Shown here one piece after another: positions 9,043-16,928 of a stretch of DNA of 58,064 nucleotides. Below the pieces are notes generated by a model that searched no databases, had not been told where the DNA came from, and worked only from the letters and a program-made list of their open reading frames with translations. The stretch spans positions 1 through 58,064 of the forward strand of contig JBCCQA010000035.1 in NCBI GenBank assembly GCA_039024635.1. The letters are read 5' to 3'. The position numbers and the translations under genes were made by a program. Position 1 is the stretch's first letter. The number at the start of each line of letters is the position of its first letter. Source of the DNA: Kuafuiihalomonas sp039024635 (GTDB lineage: Bacteria > Myxococcota > Kuafuiibacteriia > Kuafuiibacteriales > Kuafuiibacteriaceae).

Positions 9043-9705
9043 TCAGGGCGCACAAGCGCCTACCTCTGTGCACCAGCTGACAAGGGCCTCCAAGTCCCCC
9101 CGGCCCTGGCGCGGAAACACGAAGGGCCGGTGCCCCAAGGGGCCTTCGAGGGCCTCCACGCAGCTTCGGGTCGGCATGGGCGGGTCGAGGGACTCACTGA
9201 GCACGACCCGGGCCGGAAGAGCGCTCTGCGTCCCGAGTGCGCGCCACGCGGTCAGAGTATGGCTGAGGGTGCCCAGGTAGGTTCCAGCCACCAAGATCAC
9301 TGGGAGTTGGAGCTCTACGATGGCGTCGAGGACCGTTCGCTCCCCGTCGAGAGGAACCATCAGACCGCCCACGCCTTCGACCACCCGAAAGCCCGGGCCC
9401 CCGGCTGCCTCGATAAAGTCGTCGTAGCCGAAGGACCGACCGGCCGCCGCAGCGGCGTGAATGGGTGCCAGTGGATCTGGGAAACGATGGGGGGCCACTT
9501 CGTCCAGCCGCTCGTCCGGCCAGCCGGCCGCCCGCAGAAGTCGACCCGGGTCGGTGTTGGCAAGGGGTGGGCCGAACCCGCTGACGACCGGCTTGCGGGG
9601 AATCGGCTCTAGGCCTCGGGTACGAAGCCCTTCGATCAAGCGACAGGCGAGTTCGGTCTTCCCGATGTCAGTCCCGGTCGCGGTGATGAAGACGCCCTGC
9701 TTCAC
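9043..9705 (-). CDS. bioD: dethiobiotin synthase
   Basis: Makes dethiobiotin from 7,8-diaminopelargonate, CO2 and ATP, the step before BioB. The N-terminus has the P-loop GTDIGKT (ATATGTDIGKTELACRL), and VVEGVGGLMVPL is the characteristic second family motif. KPVVSGF and a C-terminal nucleotide-base loop are also present. Start is GTG 9705, which overlaps the bioF stop (GTGA) and has GGAG with 5-nt spacing. Upstream in-frame codons belong to the bioF region. At 220 residues it is a normal length. It forms a two-gene unit with bioF, divergent from bioB-bioA. Confidence 0.95.
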   Translation of the reverse strand: MKQGVFITATGTDIGKTELACRLIEGLRTRGLEPIPRKPVVSGFGPPLANTDPGRLLRAAGWPDERLDEVAPHRFPDPLAPIHAAAAAGRSFGYDDFIEAAGGPGFRVVEGVGGLMVPLDGERTVLDAIVELQLPVILVAGTYLGTLSHTLTAWRALGTQSALPARVVLSESLDPPMPTRSCVEALEGPLGHRPFVFPRQGRGDLEALVSWCTEVGACAP

Positions 9706-10856
9706 TTCAGCTCCATCAGTACGCGGCACAGTCCATCCACCTCTGCCTCTCGATGGGCCGCCGACAAGGAGAATCGGAGTCGCGAGGTCCCGGTGGGCAC
9801 GGTGGGAGGACGCATGGCGTACACCCAGTAGCCTCGCTCGCGCAGCTCGTCTTGCATCTTCGTCGCCCGCTCTGGGTCACCAAGGAGCCAGGGCACGATG
9901 GCCGAACCGCTGGGGCTCTGGTCCAGCGTCTCCGCAACGCGGGCTGCGTAGGCCAGCACTCGGTCGCGGCGCCAGGTTTCCGCGGCCATGATCTCCAGGG
10001 CCTTGCGGCCGGCCTCGGCGACCACCGGTGGGAGCCCTGTGGAGTAGACGAAGGTGCGGGCTCGATTGACGAAGAGCTCCCGGACCACGGTCGAACAGGC
10101 CACGAAGCCGCCGTAGGTCCCCGCCGCTTTGGACAGGGTCCCCATCTGAAGCGGAACCCGCTCCGGCGCCAGGCCCCAGTGGGCGACACTTCCTGCCCCG
10201 AGGACACCTGTCGCATGGGCATCGTCGACCAGCAGCCAGGCGTCGTGACGTTCGCAGGCCTCGACCAGCGCGGGAAGTCTCGCCAGGTCGCCGTCCATGC
10301 TGAACACCCCCTCGGTGCCAACCAGACAGCGGGGGTGCCGTGAGCGAACGGACGCGAGCAAGGTCTCCAAGTGTTCGGCATCGTCGTGCCGGTAAAGGAG
10401 GACCTGCGCCCGGCTGAGGGTGGCGCCTGCGTGAAGGCAGGCGTGGGCCCGTTCGTCGAGGAGGATGAGATCCTCCGCCCCCACCAAGCTCGGAATGACG
10501 CCCAGGTTGGCGTGGTAACCGCTGCCGAATAGGAGGCAGGCCTCGGTCCCCTTGAGCTCGGCCAAGGCCGCCTCCAAAGACGCGTGGGCAGGGTGGTGAC
10601 CGACTACGAGCCGGGAAGCGGTGGCCCCAGGGGCGCCTTGGACCGCGCACAGGCGCTGATCGGCGGCGAGCCCCAGATAGTCGTTGCTGGAGAAGGAGAT
10701 GTATGAGCGGCCCTCCATCTGGATGCGGGGGCCCGGACCATCCACGACGGTGAGACTGCGCCGCAGCGCGGCGCGCTCTCGGGCCTGCAGCTTCTGAAGT
10801 GCGAACGCCTCCAGCGAACTCTGCGGCCCGACCGAAGGCCTTGACCCCGAGGCCAT
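9702..10856 (-). CDS. bioF: 8-amino-7-oxononanoate synthase
   Basis: PLP-dependent condensation of pimeloyl-ACP/CoA with alanine, the first committed step of the biotin ring pathway. Of the 384 residues, key segments are SFSSNDYLGLA near residue 45, LLVDDAHATGVLG (cofactor ring stacking and Asp) and MGTLSKAAGTYGGFV with the Schiff-base Lys. The open frame continues 245 codons upstream, but that part is antisense to bioB. ATG 10856 gives the family-typical N-terminus. It overlaps bioD by 3 bases and starts only 21 bp from the divergent bioB start, with no strong Shine-Dalgarno visible. Confidence 0.95.
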   Translation of the reverse strand: MASGSRPSVGPQSSLEAFALQKLQARERAALRRSLTVVDGPGPRIQMEGRSYISFSSNDYLGLAADQRLCAVQGAPGATASRLVVGHHPAHASLEAALAELKGTEACLLFGSGYHANLGVIPSLVGAEDLILLDERAHACLHAGATLSRAQVLLYRHDDAEHLETLLASVRSRHPRCLVGTEGVFSMDGDLARLPALVEACERHDAWLLVDDAHATGVLGAGSVAHWGLAPERVPLQMGTLSKAAGTYGGFVACSTVVRELFVNRARTFVYSTGLPPVVAEAGRKALEIMAAETWRRDRVLAYAARVAETLDQSPSGSAIVPWLLGDPERATKMQDELRERGYWVYAMRPPTVPTGTSRLRFSLSAAHREAEVDGLCRVLMELK

Positions 10857-10877
10857 GACCAACGAAGCGTTGCCCCC

Positions 10878-11834
10878 ATGACCACGGAAGTCCAGGCGGA
10901 GACTCCGACGACGACCCTGGGTGATGCCCTGGCCCTCTTCGAACTGCCTTTCATCGAACTCGTGTTCCGTGCCCAGACGGTCCACCGCCAGAACTTCGAC
11001 CCCCAAGACGTCCAGCTCTCCCAGCTCTTGAGCATCAAGACCGGAGGCTGCCCCGAAGACTGCGCCTACTGCCCTCAGTCCTCCCGCTACGACGACCCCG
11101 AAAAGCGCGAAGCCCTGATGGATCTGGAGAAGGTGGTGGAAGCGGCCAAGCAGGCCAAGGCGCGCGGCGCGTCGCGCTTCTGCATGGGCGCCGCCTGGCG
11201 GAGCCCAAAGGAGCGAGACTTGGAAAAAGTCGAGGCCATGGTCCGGGAGGTCAAGGCGCTCGGTCTGGAGACCTGCTGCACCCTCGGGATGCTGACTGAG
11301 AACCAGGCCCAACGCCTTCGAGATGCTGGGCTCGACTACTACAACCACAACATCGATTCGGACCCGAGCTTCTACCAGGACATCATCTCGACCCGACGCT
11401 TCGGAGACCGCATCAAGACCCTCGGCCACGTGCGAGAGGCCGGTATGAAGGTCTGCTGCGGTGGCATCGTCGGCATGGGCGAGAGTCGAAGACATCGAGC
11501 GGGCATGCTCGTGGCCCTGGCCCACCTGCCCGAGGCCCCCCAGTCCGTACCGATCAACCGGCTGGTGCAGGTCGAGGGGACGCCGCTCCACGGGATCGAG
11601 GCTCTGGATCCGCTGGAGTTCGTGCGCACCATCGCGGTCGCCCGCATTCTCCTACCCAAATCTCGCGTGCGGCTCTCGGCCGGCCGAGAAGACATGAGCG
11701 ACGAGCTGCAGACGCTTTGCTTCATGGCGGGCGCCAACTCCATCTTCTACGGCGAGAAGCTGCTAACGACCTCCAACCCCGACGCCGATCGGGACCGTCA
11801 GCTCTTCGAACGCCTGGGCCTGCGCGGCACGTGA
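10878..11834 (+). CDS. bioB: biotin synthase
   Basis: Radical SAM enzyme inserting sulfur into dethiobiotin. The 4Fe-4S motif is GGCPEDCAYCPQS (Cys-x3-Cys-x2-Cys, around residues 57-64). SRFCMGAAWR, YYNHNIDSD and the C-terminal NSIFYGEKLLTT are BioB signatures, including the Asn and Arg positions of the 2Fe-2S site (VRLSAGRE). At 318 residues it is a normal length. The stop overlaps the GTG of bioA (GTGA). Confidence 0.97.
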   Translation: MTTEVQAETPTTTLGDALALFELPFIELVFRAQTVHRQNFDPQDVQLSQLLSIKTGGCPEDCAYCPQSSRYDDPEKREALMDLEKVVEAAKQAKARGASRFCMGAAWRSPKERDLEKVEAMVREVKALGLETCCTLGMLTENQAQRLRDAGLDYYNHNIDSDPSFYQDIISTRRFGDRIKTLGHVREAGMKVCCGGIVGMGESRRHRAGMLVALAHLPEAPQSVPINRLVQVEGTPLHGIEALDPLEFVRTIAVARILLPKSRVRLSAGREDMSDELQTLCFMAGANSIFYGEKLLTTSNPDADRDRQLFERLGLRGT

Positions 11835-13096
11835 AGCACGTCTGGCGACCGTACACTCAGATGAAGACCGAGGCCGCCCCGATCGAGGTGGTGGCCACCG
11901 AAGGCTGTTGGCTGCAGCTCCGGGACGGGCGCCGTCTTCTGGACGGGATCTCGTCTTGGTGGACGGCCTGCCACGGCTACAACCATCCCCACATTCGGGC
12001 CGAAGTCACAGCCCAGCTTCAGACCATGCCCCACGTCATGTTCGGCGGCCTGACCCACGAGCCGGCGGAGCGACTGGGGCGACGCCTTTCCGAGCTGCTC
12101 CCTGGGGAACTCGATCACGTCTTTTTCACCGAGTCGGGCTCCGTCTCGGTCGAGGTCGGCATGAAGATGGCCATCCAGAGCTGGCAGAACCGTGGTCAGG
12201 GACGAAAGACGGAGAGGGTGTCCTTCTTCGGCGCCTACCATGGCGATACCTTCGCCACGATGGCCCTTTGCGACCCGGAAGAGGGCATGCACACCCGATT
12301 TCGGGACGTGCTGCCCAGCAGCCAGGTCACCCAGCTTCCGCGGACCGACCTGGAGAAGGAGCGCTTCCGGACGTGGCTCATGGCCCGACGAGACCGTGTG
12401 GCAACCGTGGTCGTCGAGCCCTTGGTCCAGGCCGCGGGCGGCTTCGTCTTTCACGATCCCTCCGTCCTGCGCTTCTTGCGAGAGATCTGCACCGAGGCCG
12501 AGGTCTGGCTGAGCTTTGACGAGATCGCGGTCGGCTTTGGACGACTGGGTTCGATGTTCGCCTGCGAGGCGGCCGGGGTCGTGCCCGACATCATCACGCT
12601 GTCCAAGGCCCTGACCGGCGGTACCCTGCCCCTCGCCGCCACCGTGGCCACGCGGGAGATCTTTGAGGCCTTCTTGTCTGACCGAAGTGAGGACGCCCTG
12701 ATGCATGGCCCGACCTACATGGCCAATCCGATGGGCTGCGCCGCCGCCAACGCCTCCCTCGATCTCTTCGAGCGAGAGCCCCGCCTCGCTCAAGCCCGGG
12801 CCATGGAGTCCGTTCTCCTTTCCGGCTTGTCCCCTCTTCGGGGCCTGAACGGCGTCCTCGACGTCCGGGCCATGGGCGCCCTTGGCGTCGTCGAGCTCGT
12901 AGATGGTGATGCCCTTCTCTGGCTGCGACGACGTTTCGTCGAAGAAGGGGTCTGGGTTCGACCCCTGGGTCGAACCATCTACCTGATGCCGCCCCTCGTC
13001 GCTTCGAAGGAGGAACTGGGCAAGCTGACGAGGGCGGTGTGCGCCGTCGTCGGAGAGTGGTCCGAGCGTTTCGTCTCCAAGCTGGAATCGGGGTAG
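11831..13096 (+). CDS. bioA: adenosylmethionine-8-amino-7-oxononanoate aminotransferase
   Basis: Transfers the amino group from SAM to 7-keto-8-aminopelargonate (class III aminotransferase). Motifs include WRPYTQMK at the N-terminus (BioA signature), SSWWTACHGYNHP, FFGAYHGDTFATM, FDEIAVGFGRLGSMFACE and ITLSKALTGGTLPLA, which carries the PLP Lys. 421 residues. Start GTG 11831 overlaps the bioB stop, and the open frame upstream is bioB shadow. It completes an F-D / B-A set; no bioC or bioH is seen in this window unless the partial hydrolase at the left edge serves that role, which I cannot support. Confidence 0.95.
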   Translation: MKHVWRPYTQMKTEAAPIEVVATEGCWLQLRDGRRLLDGISSWWTACHGYNHPHIRAEVTAQLQTMPHVMFGGLTHEPAERLGRRLSELLPGELDHVFFTESGSVSVEVGMKMAIQSWQNRGQGRKTERVSFFGAYHGDTFATMALCDPEEGMHTRFRDVLPSSQVTQLPRTDLEKERFRTWLMARRDRVATVVVEPLVQAAGGFVFHDPSVLRFLREICTEAEVWLSFDEIAVGFGRLGSMFACEAAGVVPDIITLSKALTGGTLPLAATVATREIFEAFLSDRSEDALMHGPTYMANPMGCAAANASLDLFEREPRLAQARAMESVLLSGLSPLRGLNGVLDVRAMGALGVVELVDGDALLWLRRRFVEEGVWVRPLGRTIYLMPPLVASKEELGKLTRAVCAVVGEWSERFVSKLESG

Positions 13097-13104
13097 AGAC
13101 GAGC

Positions 13105-14097
13105 ATGGGTCGCGTGTTTCCCGAAGACGCACTCGCCGATACGGGCCGGACCGTGCCCGTCCTTTCCGCCTGCGAACACTACGCGGGAAACGAGCGCTTC
13201 ATCGACAAGGCCCTCGCGCTCCAGGCCACGGTCGACCGTCCCTTCGATCTCACTTTGGACCTCGAAGACGGCGCGCCGGTCGGACGGGAGCACGCGCATC
13301 TGGAGATGGTTTGCGACATGCTGGCCGAGTATACGCCCCGGCGCGGTCGGGTCGGCGTCAGGGTCCACGACATCCGCCATCCCGTGTTCATGAACGAGGT
13401 CGAGGCGGTCCTGGGTCGGCTCGGCCACAAGGTCGACTATCTGGTGGTTCCCAAGACCAATGATCGAGGGGACGTCGAGTACGTGAGCTCTGTGATGCAG
13501 GAGATCGCGAAGGACACCATGCGGGAAGCCATGTGGCCTCTTCACGTCCTCATCGAGTCCCAGCGGGCGCTGCATGACCTCTTCCCCATCGCGGCCCACC
13601 CCCAGGTCGAGACCTTGGACTTTGGCTCGATGGACTTCGTGAGTGACCACGGGGGTGCCCTGTCGAGCGCCTGCCTTCGAAGCCCGGTGCAGTTCGAGCA
13701 CGCACTGATGCGCCGGGCTAAGACCCAGATCGTGGCCGCTGCCCTCCTGAACGCGGTGGTACCGGTCCACAACGTCACCCTCGACGTGGGGCGAGCCGAG
13801 GTGGCGGGCGCCGACGCCAAGCGCGCCAAAGACGAGTTCGGCTTCCTACGCATGTGGTCGATTCACCCGGGACAGATCGAGCCCATCATCGAAGGCATGG
13901 CGCCCGACCCGGCCGAGACCGAGCGCGCCATCGCCATCTTGCTCCAAGCCCAGGACACGGACTGGGGTCCCATTCGCTTCGAGGACGAGCTCCATGACCG
14001 GGCGTCCTACCGCTATGCCTGGGGCATCGCCCGCCGAAGCCATTTGGCGGGCCGTGCTCTGGCCGAGGACACGGTGGCAAGGCTGTTCAAGAGCTGA
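13105..14097 (+). CDS. HpcH/HpaI aldolase / citrate lyase beta (CitE-like) family
   Basis: 330 residues. The TIM-barrel CitE-type fold is indicated by FDLTLDLEDGAP (metal-binding Asp/Glu), RVHDIRHPVF (CoA-phosphate Arg), PLHVLIESQRAL (the catalytic-side Glu), DFGSMDF and the C-terminal SIHPGQIEPI motif typical of CoA-ester lyases. Family members cleave or form malyl-, methylmalyl- or citramalyl-CoA, or act on acyl-CoA thioesters generally. Start ATG 13105 lies 8 bp after bioA. The 3' end overlaps the convergent carboxylase gene by 11 bp. Position beside a biotin-dependent acyl-CoA carboxylase fits a role in propionyl- or methylmalonyl-type CoA metabolism, but substrate is not shown. Confidence 0.82.
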   Translation: MGRVFPEDALADTGRTVPVLSACEHYAGNERFIDKALALQATVDRPFDLTLDLEDGAPVGREHAHLEMVCDMLAEYTPRRGRVGVRVHDIRHPVFMNEVEAVLGRLGHKVDYLVVPKTNDRGDVEYVSSVMQEIAKDTMREAMWPLHVLIESQRALHDLFPIAAHPQVETLDFGSMDFVSDHGGALSSACLRSPVQFEHALMRRAKTQIVAAALLNAVVPVHNVTLDVGRAEVAGADAKRAKDEFGFLRMWSIHPGQIEPIIEGMAPDPAETERAIAILLQAQDTDWGPIRFEDELHDRASYRYAWGIARRSHLAGRALAEDTVARLFKS

Positions 14098-16921
14098 GGG
14101 TAGCGGACGGCATGAGGCGGCTGGTGTACGCCTGCCGCCGCTGGGCAACGAGCTTGGGGTCCTCGACCTCGAACTTCTCGTCCGGCGTCACCTTGAAGAT
14201 GGGCTGGCCCTTAGCGACGACCGTTCCGTCGGCGTCCTGCAGAAGAATGGCGTCCACGGTCCCCGAGAAAGGCGCCCCGACCTTGTTGAACATCTTCATC
14301 ACCTCGATGACGTAGAGCGGCTGGCCCTTCTCGAAGTGGTCGCCCACCTGAACGAGAGGCGGTCGGTCGGGGGCTTCTCGCGCGTAGAACATGCCCCCCG
14401 TTACGGCCGCGATCTCGTCGGCCTTGGTCTGAGGCGGCGGCGCCAACACCCGTTTGGCGCGAAGGTAGGCCTCTTCACCCAGCAGCTTCTCTGGAAGGTC
14501 GATCGACAGGTCGGTCTCGACCTTCAGGTCGAAGAAGCCGACATCGAAGGCGGCCCGGGGGATTAGACCCAGGATCTCCATGCCGAGCTGAAAGCCAGCG
14601 TGGGAGGACCGGACGCGCGCCCAGGTCTCGAGGTCGAAGCGCCCCGAAGGCTCGGGCCGATCGAGGACCGCGCAGACCTCGGACCAGTCCTTTGTGCCCA
14701 GCCTGCCCTCGACCGAGCGGTAGAAGCTCTGGCCCCGGGCAAGCAGCTCTGCATCGTGAGCCCAGATGCAGTGCGCGGCCGGAAGGTCAGGTCGATAGTC
14801 CATGTTGAGGAAGAAATAGGTATCGGCCAAGACGTCGAGCGGGTTGGTCTTCCACTCGAAGTGGTCGCCACTCTGCTCGAAGGTCGACCGATGCCGACAG
14901 AGCCAGCCCGCAAGCAAGTGAGGCTCCTCCAGCAGGTGGTCGATGGCCCGCTCAATGAGCGTCTTCTTCTGGGCGACCACTTCCCTAGCTCGGCTGGCGA
15001 AGGGCCCTTTCGGCCCGCCGGGGGCACCCGCGGTCCCGGCTTTGAGGGCCAGACCGGCCGCAAACTCGAAGTCGAGCTCCCGGCAGCAGGCGTGGAGTTC
15101 GGCCACCGCGGCCAGGTACGGCTTCACGAAAGCGGTCGTAGCTTGGGCATAGACCCCGTTGAGCCGGAGCCAGTTCGTGAGGCCGTAGTGAAACTCGAGG
15201 TTAGTGCAGAGGTCGCGTCCCCGGAGCTTCGTCACCCTGAGGATCTCCCACAGCTGCCCCATCGCCTCCTCGCGGGATTCGGCGGAGCTCACCAGCAGGG
15301 CGATGTTGGAGTCGTAGGCCCCAGCGAGCCGGTACTGCATGAACTGGCCAGTGTCGGGGTTCTTGATGCTGATTCCCTGATCATCACGGATCTCGAAGCT
15401 GAGCGGGTCGGACCACCGGATGATGGTGCCTCCCGCATGGGGGCTCAGCGAGCAGTCCGTCGCGTTCAACCTCGCCTCGACGGCCGCGCCTGCTCGCTTG
15501 AAGCGAGTGGGCCGAGGGAGCCGCGATCCGTGGCGAGCGATTATCGCCATCGCCTCTACGAGACTCTCGACGTCGAAGCTGTCTTCGGAGTCGTCGGGGT
15601 TCGTGAAGCGAAGCCCGTAGCAGAGCTCGCTCACGCGGTGCTCGACCTGAATGCGGGTGTTCATCTCCATGAAGTAGTGGCGGTCCTCGTCGACGATGCA
15701 CTCGAAGGTGGAGGCCGAGTCCAAGCCAACTGCAACGCCGAATCGCTCCGCCTCCCCCTCCATACGCTCCAGCACCGTCAGGTCCCGGGTCAGACTCTCA
15801 GCCTTGGCCGTCTCTCCCTGCTGGCGAGCCAGGATGATCTCGTCCTTCAACGCCTCTTGGGTTATCGAAATCTCGAGCAGCTTCTGCTCGTGCATCTGAA
15901 GCGAGCAGTCCCGCCCGCCCAAGGAGATGGCCCACTCTCCGTTACCGACCAGCTGGATCTCGTGGTGCCGGGTCTGGTCGATGTTGAGCTCCAGGAGCAC
16001 GTTCTTGGTGTCCCCGGGGCCCGTCGACTTCACTTCGGCCAGGACCTCTCGGAAGAGCTCGGACGCCTCACGACCCCGGGTGGCTCGGCTGGCCTCGTCC
16101 TCTCTGTCCGGCACCGGCAGGACCCGTTGGCCCTTACCGCCCCCGCTTCCTACGGCCTTGAGCCGGATCCTTCGGCCTGGATGGGCCTGAAGCATGGCCC
16201 GGACTTCGACCGAAACCTGCTCGGCGAGCTGGTCGATGTCGACGAGGTCCCGACCGTCGGCCCGAGCCGCGTCGAGGCACTGACGGATCGCTTCGTCGAA
16301 GTCTCGCTGGAAGACCTCCGGCGGCACGCCCAAGCCCATGTCCCGAGCAGCGCTGGCCAGTGCGTCGGCGTTGGGGAAGCGAGCTTTGACCGCTCGGCTC
16401 TCCAGGTCGTCGACGCCGGGTGTGGTGCTCACACCCACGCGCTCGGCCGTGCGCTTGGCCTCGTCCTTCTGTCCGGCCGCTTGCTGCGTTCTGGCGCACG
16501 GGCCGATGAAGTTCAGACCCGAATCCTCGATGGTCTTCACGAACTCCGCGTCCTCGGACATGAAGCCGTAGCCCGCAAAGATCGCGTTGTAGCCATTGGC
16601 CATGGCGATGGCCACGATCTGCTCCATCCGCTGGCGTTTCTCGTCCGCGGTGGCGCCGGTGTAGTCCGAGACGCGATGCACGAACTGGGGGCGAATCGTC
16701 CTCAGCTCGGGAGCCAGGGCGTTGGGATAGACGATGGAGTCCTTCTCACTAAGAAGGATTCCGACATGGCTCATCCCCATCTCGGCGAAGACGTCCATGG
16801 CTTCCTTGCGGATGGGACCTCGGCACACGATCAGCGGCTTCAGGTCCTCACAGGCAAAACTGCGCACCCAAGAGGAGCTGTGCTCACGAAGGCGGCGATC
16901 TTTGTGTACGGAGTTGCTCAT
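14087..16921 (-). CDS. biotin-dependent acyl-CoA carboxylase, biotin carboxylase + biotin carrier subunit
   Basis: 944 residues, longer than the usual 660-700. The N-terminal biotin carboxylase domain shows FAGYGFMSEDAEF, LKAVGSGGGKGQR (Gly-rich ATP loop near 254-266) and EMNTRIQVEHRVSE (catalytic Arg and Glu). About 55 extra residues lie between the PG turn near 169 and the ATP loop. A long linker follows, then a lipoyl/biotinyl domain with EVMKM, Lys about 876, the predicted biotinylation site (family consensus is AMKM). It lies 7 bp downstream of the carboxyltransferase gene, so the pair forms a complete enzyme. Likely substrate is propionyl- or another short acyl-CoA; the sequence alone does not decide. 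Confidence 0.9.
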   Translation of the reverse strand: MSNSVHKDRRLREHSSSWVRSFACEDLKPLIVCRGPIRKEAMDVFAEMGMSHVGILLSEKDSIVYPNALAPELRTIRPQFVHRVSDYTGATADEKRQRMEQIVAIAMANGYNAIFAGYGFMSEDAEFVKTIEDSGLNFIGPCARTQQAAGQKDEAKRTAERVGVSTTPGVDDLESRAVKARFPNADALASAARDMGLGVPPEVFQRDFDEAIRQCLDAARADGRDLVDIDQLAEQVSVEVRAMLQAHPGRRIRLKAVGSGGGKGQRVLPVPDREDEASRATRGREASELFREVLAEVKSTGPGDTKNVLLELNIDQTRHHEIQLVGNGEWAISLGGRDCSLQMHEQKLLEISITQEALKDEIILARQQGETAKAESLTRDLTVLERMEGEAERFGVAVGLDSASTFECIVDEDRHYFMEMNTRIQVEHRVSELCYGLRFTNPDDSEDSFDVESLVEAMAIIARHGSRLPRPTRFKRAGAAVEARLNATDCSLSPHAGGTIIRWSDPLSFEIRDDQGISIKNPDTGQFMQYRLAGAYDSNIALLVSSAESREEAMGQLWEILRVTKLRGRDLCTNLEFHYGLTNWLRLNGVYAQATTAFVKPYLAAVAELHACCRELDFEFAAGLALKAGTAGAPGGPKGPFASRAREVVAQKKTLIERAIDHLLEEPHLLAGWLCRHRSTFEQSGDHFEWKTNPLDVLADTYFFLNMDYRPDLPAAHCIWAHDAELLARGQSFYRSVEGRLGTKDWSEVCAVLDRPEPSGRFDLETWARVRSSHAGFQLGMEILGLIPRAAFDVGFFDLKVETDLSIDLPEKLLGEEAYLRAKRVLAPPPQTKADEIAAVTGGMFYAREAPDRPPLVQVGDHFEKGQPLYVIEVMKMFNKVGAPFSGTVDAILLQDADGTVVAKGQPIFKVTPDEKFEVEDPKLVAQRRQAYTSRLMPSATLSS

Positions 16922-16928
16922 CGTCGTC

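Noticed and set aside
10857..11591. 245-codon N-terminal extension of bioF
   Set aside because: It is antisense to bioB and unlike any BioF; ATG 10856 gives the family length.
11798..13132. 444-codon minus-strand frame over bioA
   Set aside because: Antisense shadow; bioA motifs are unambiguous.
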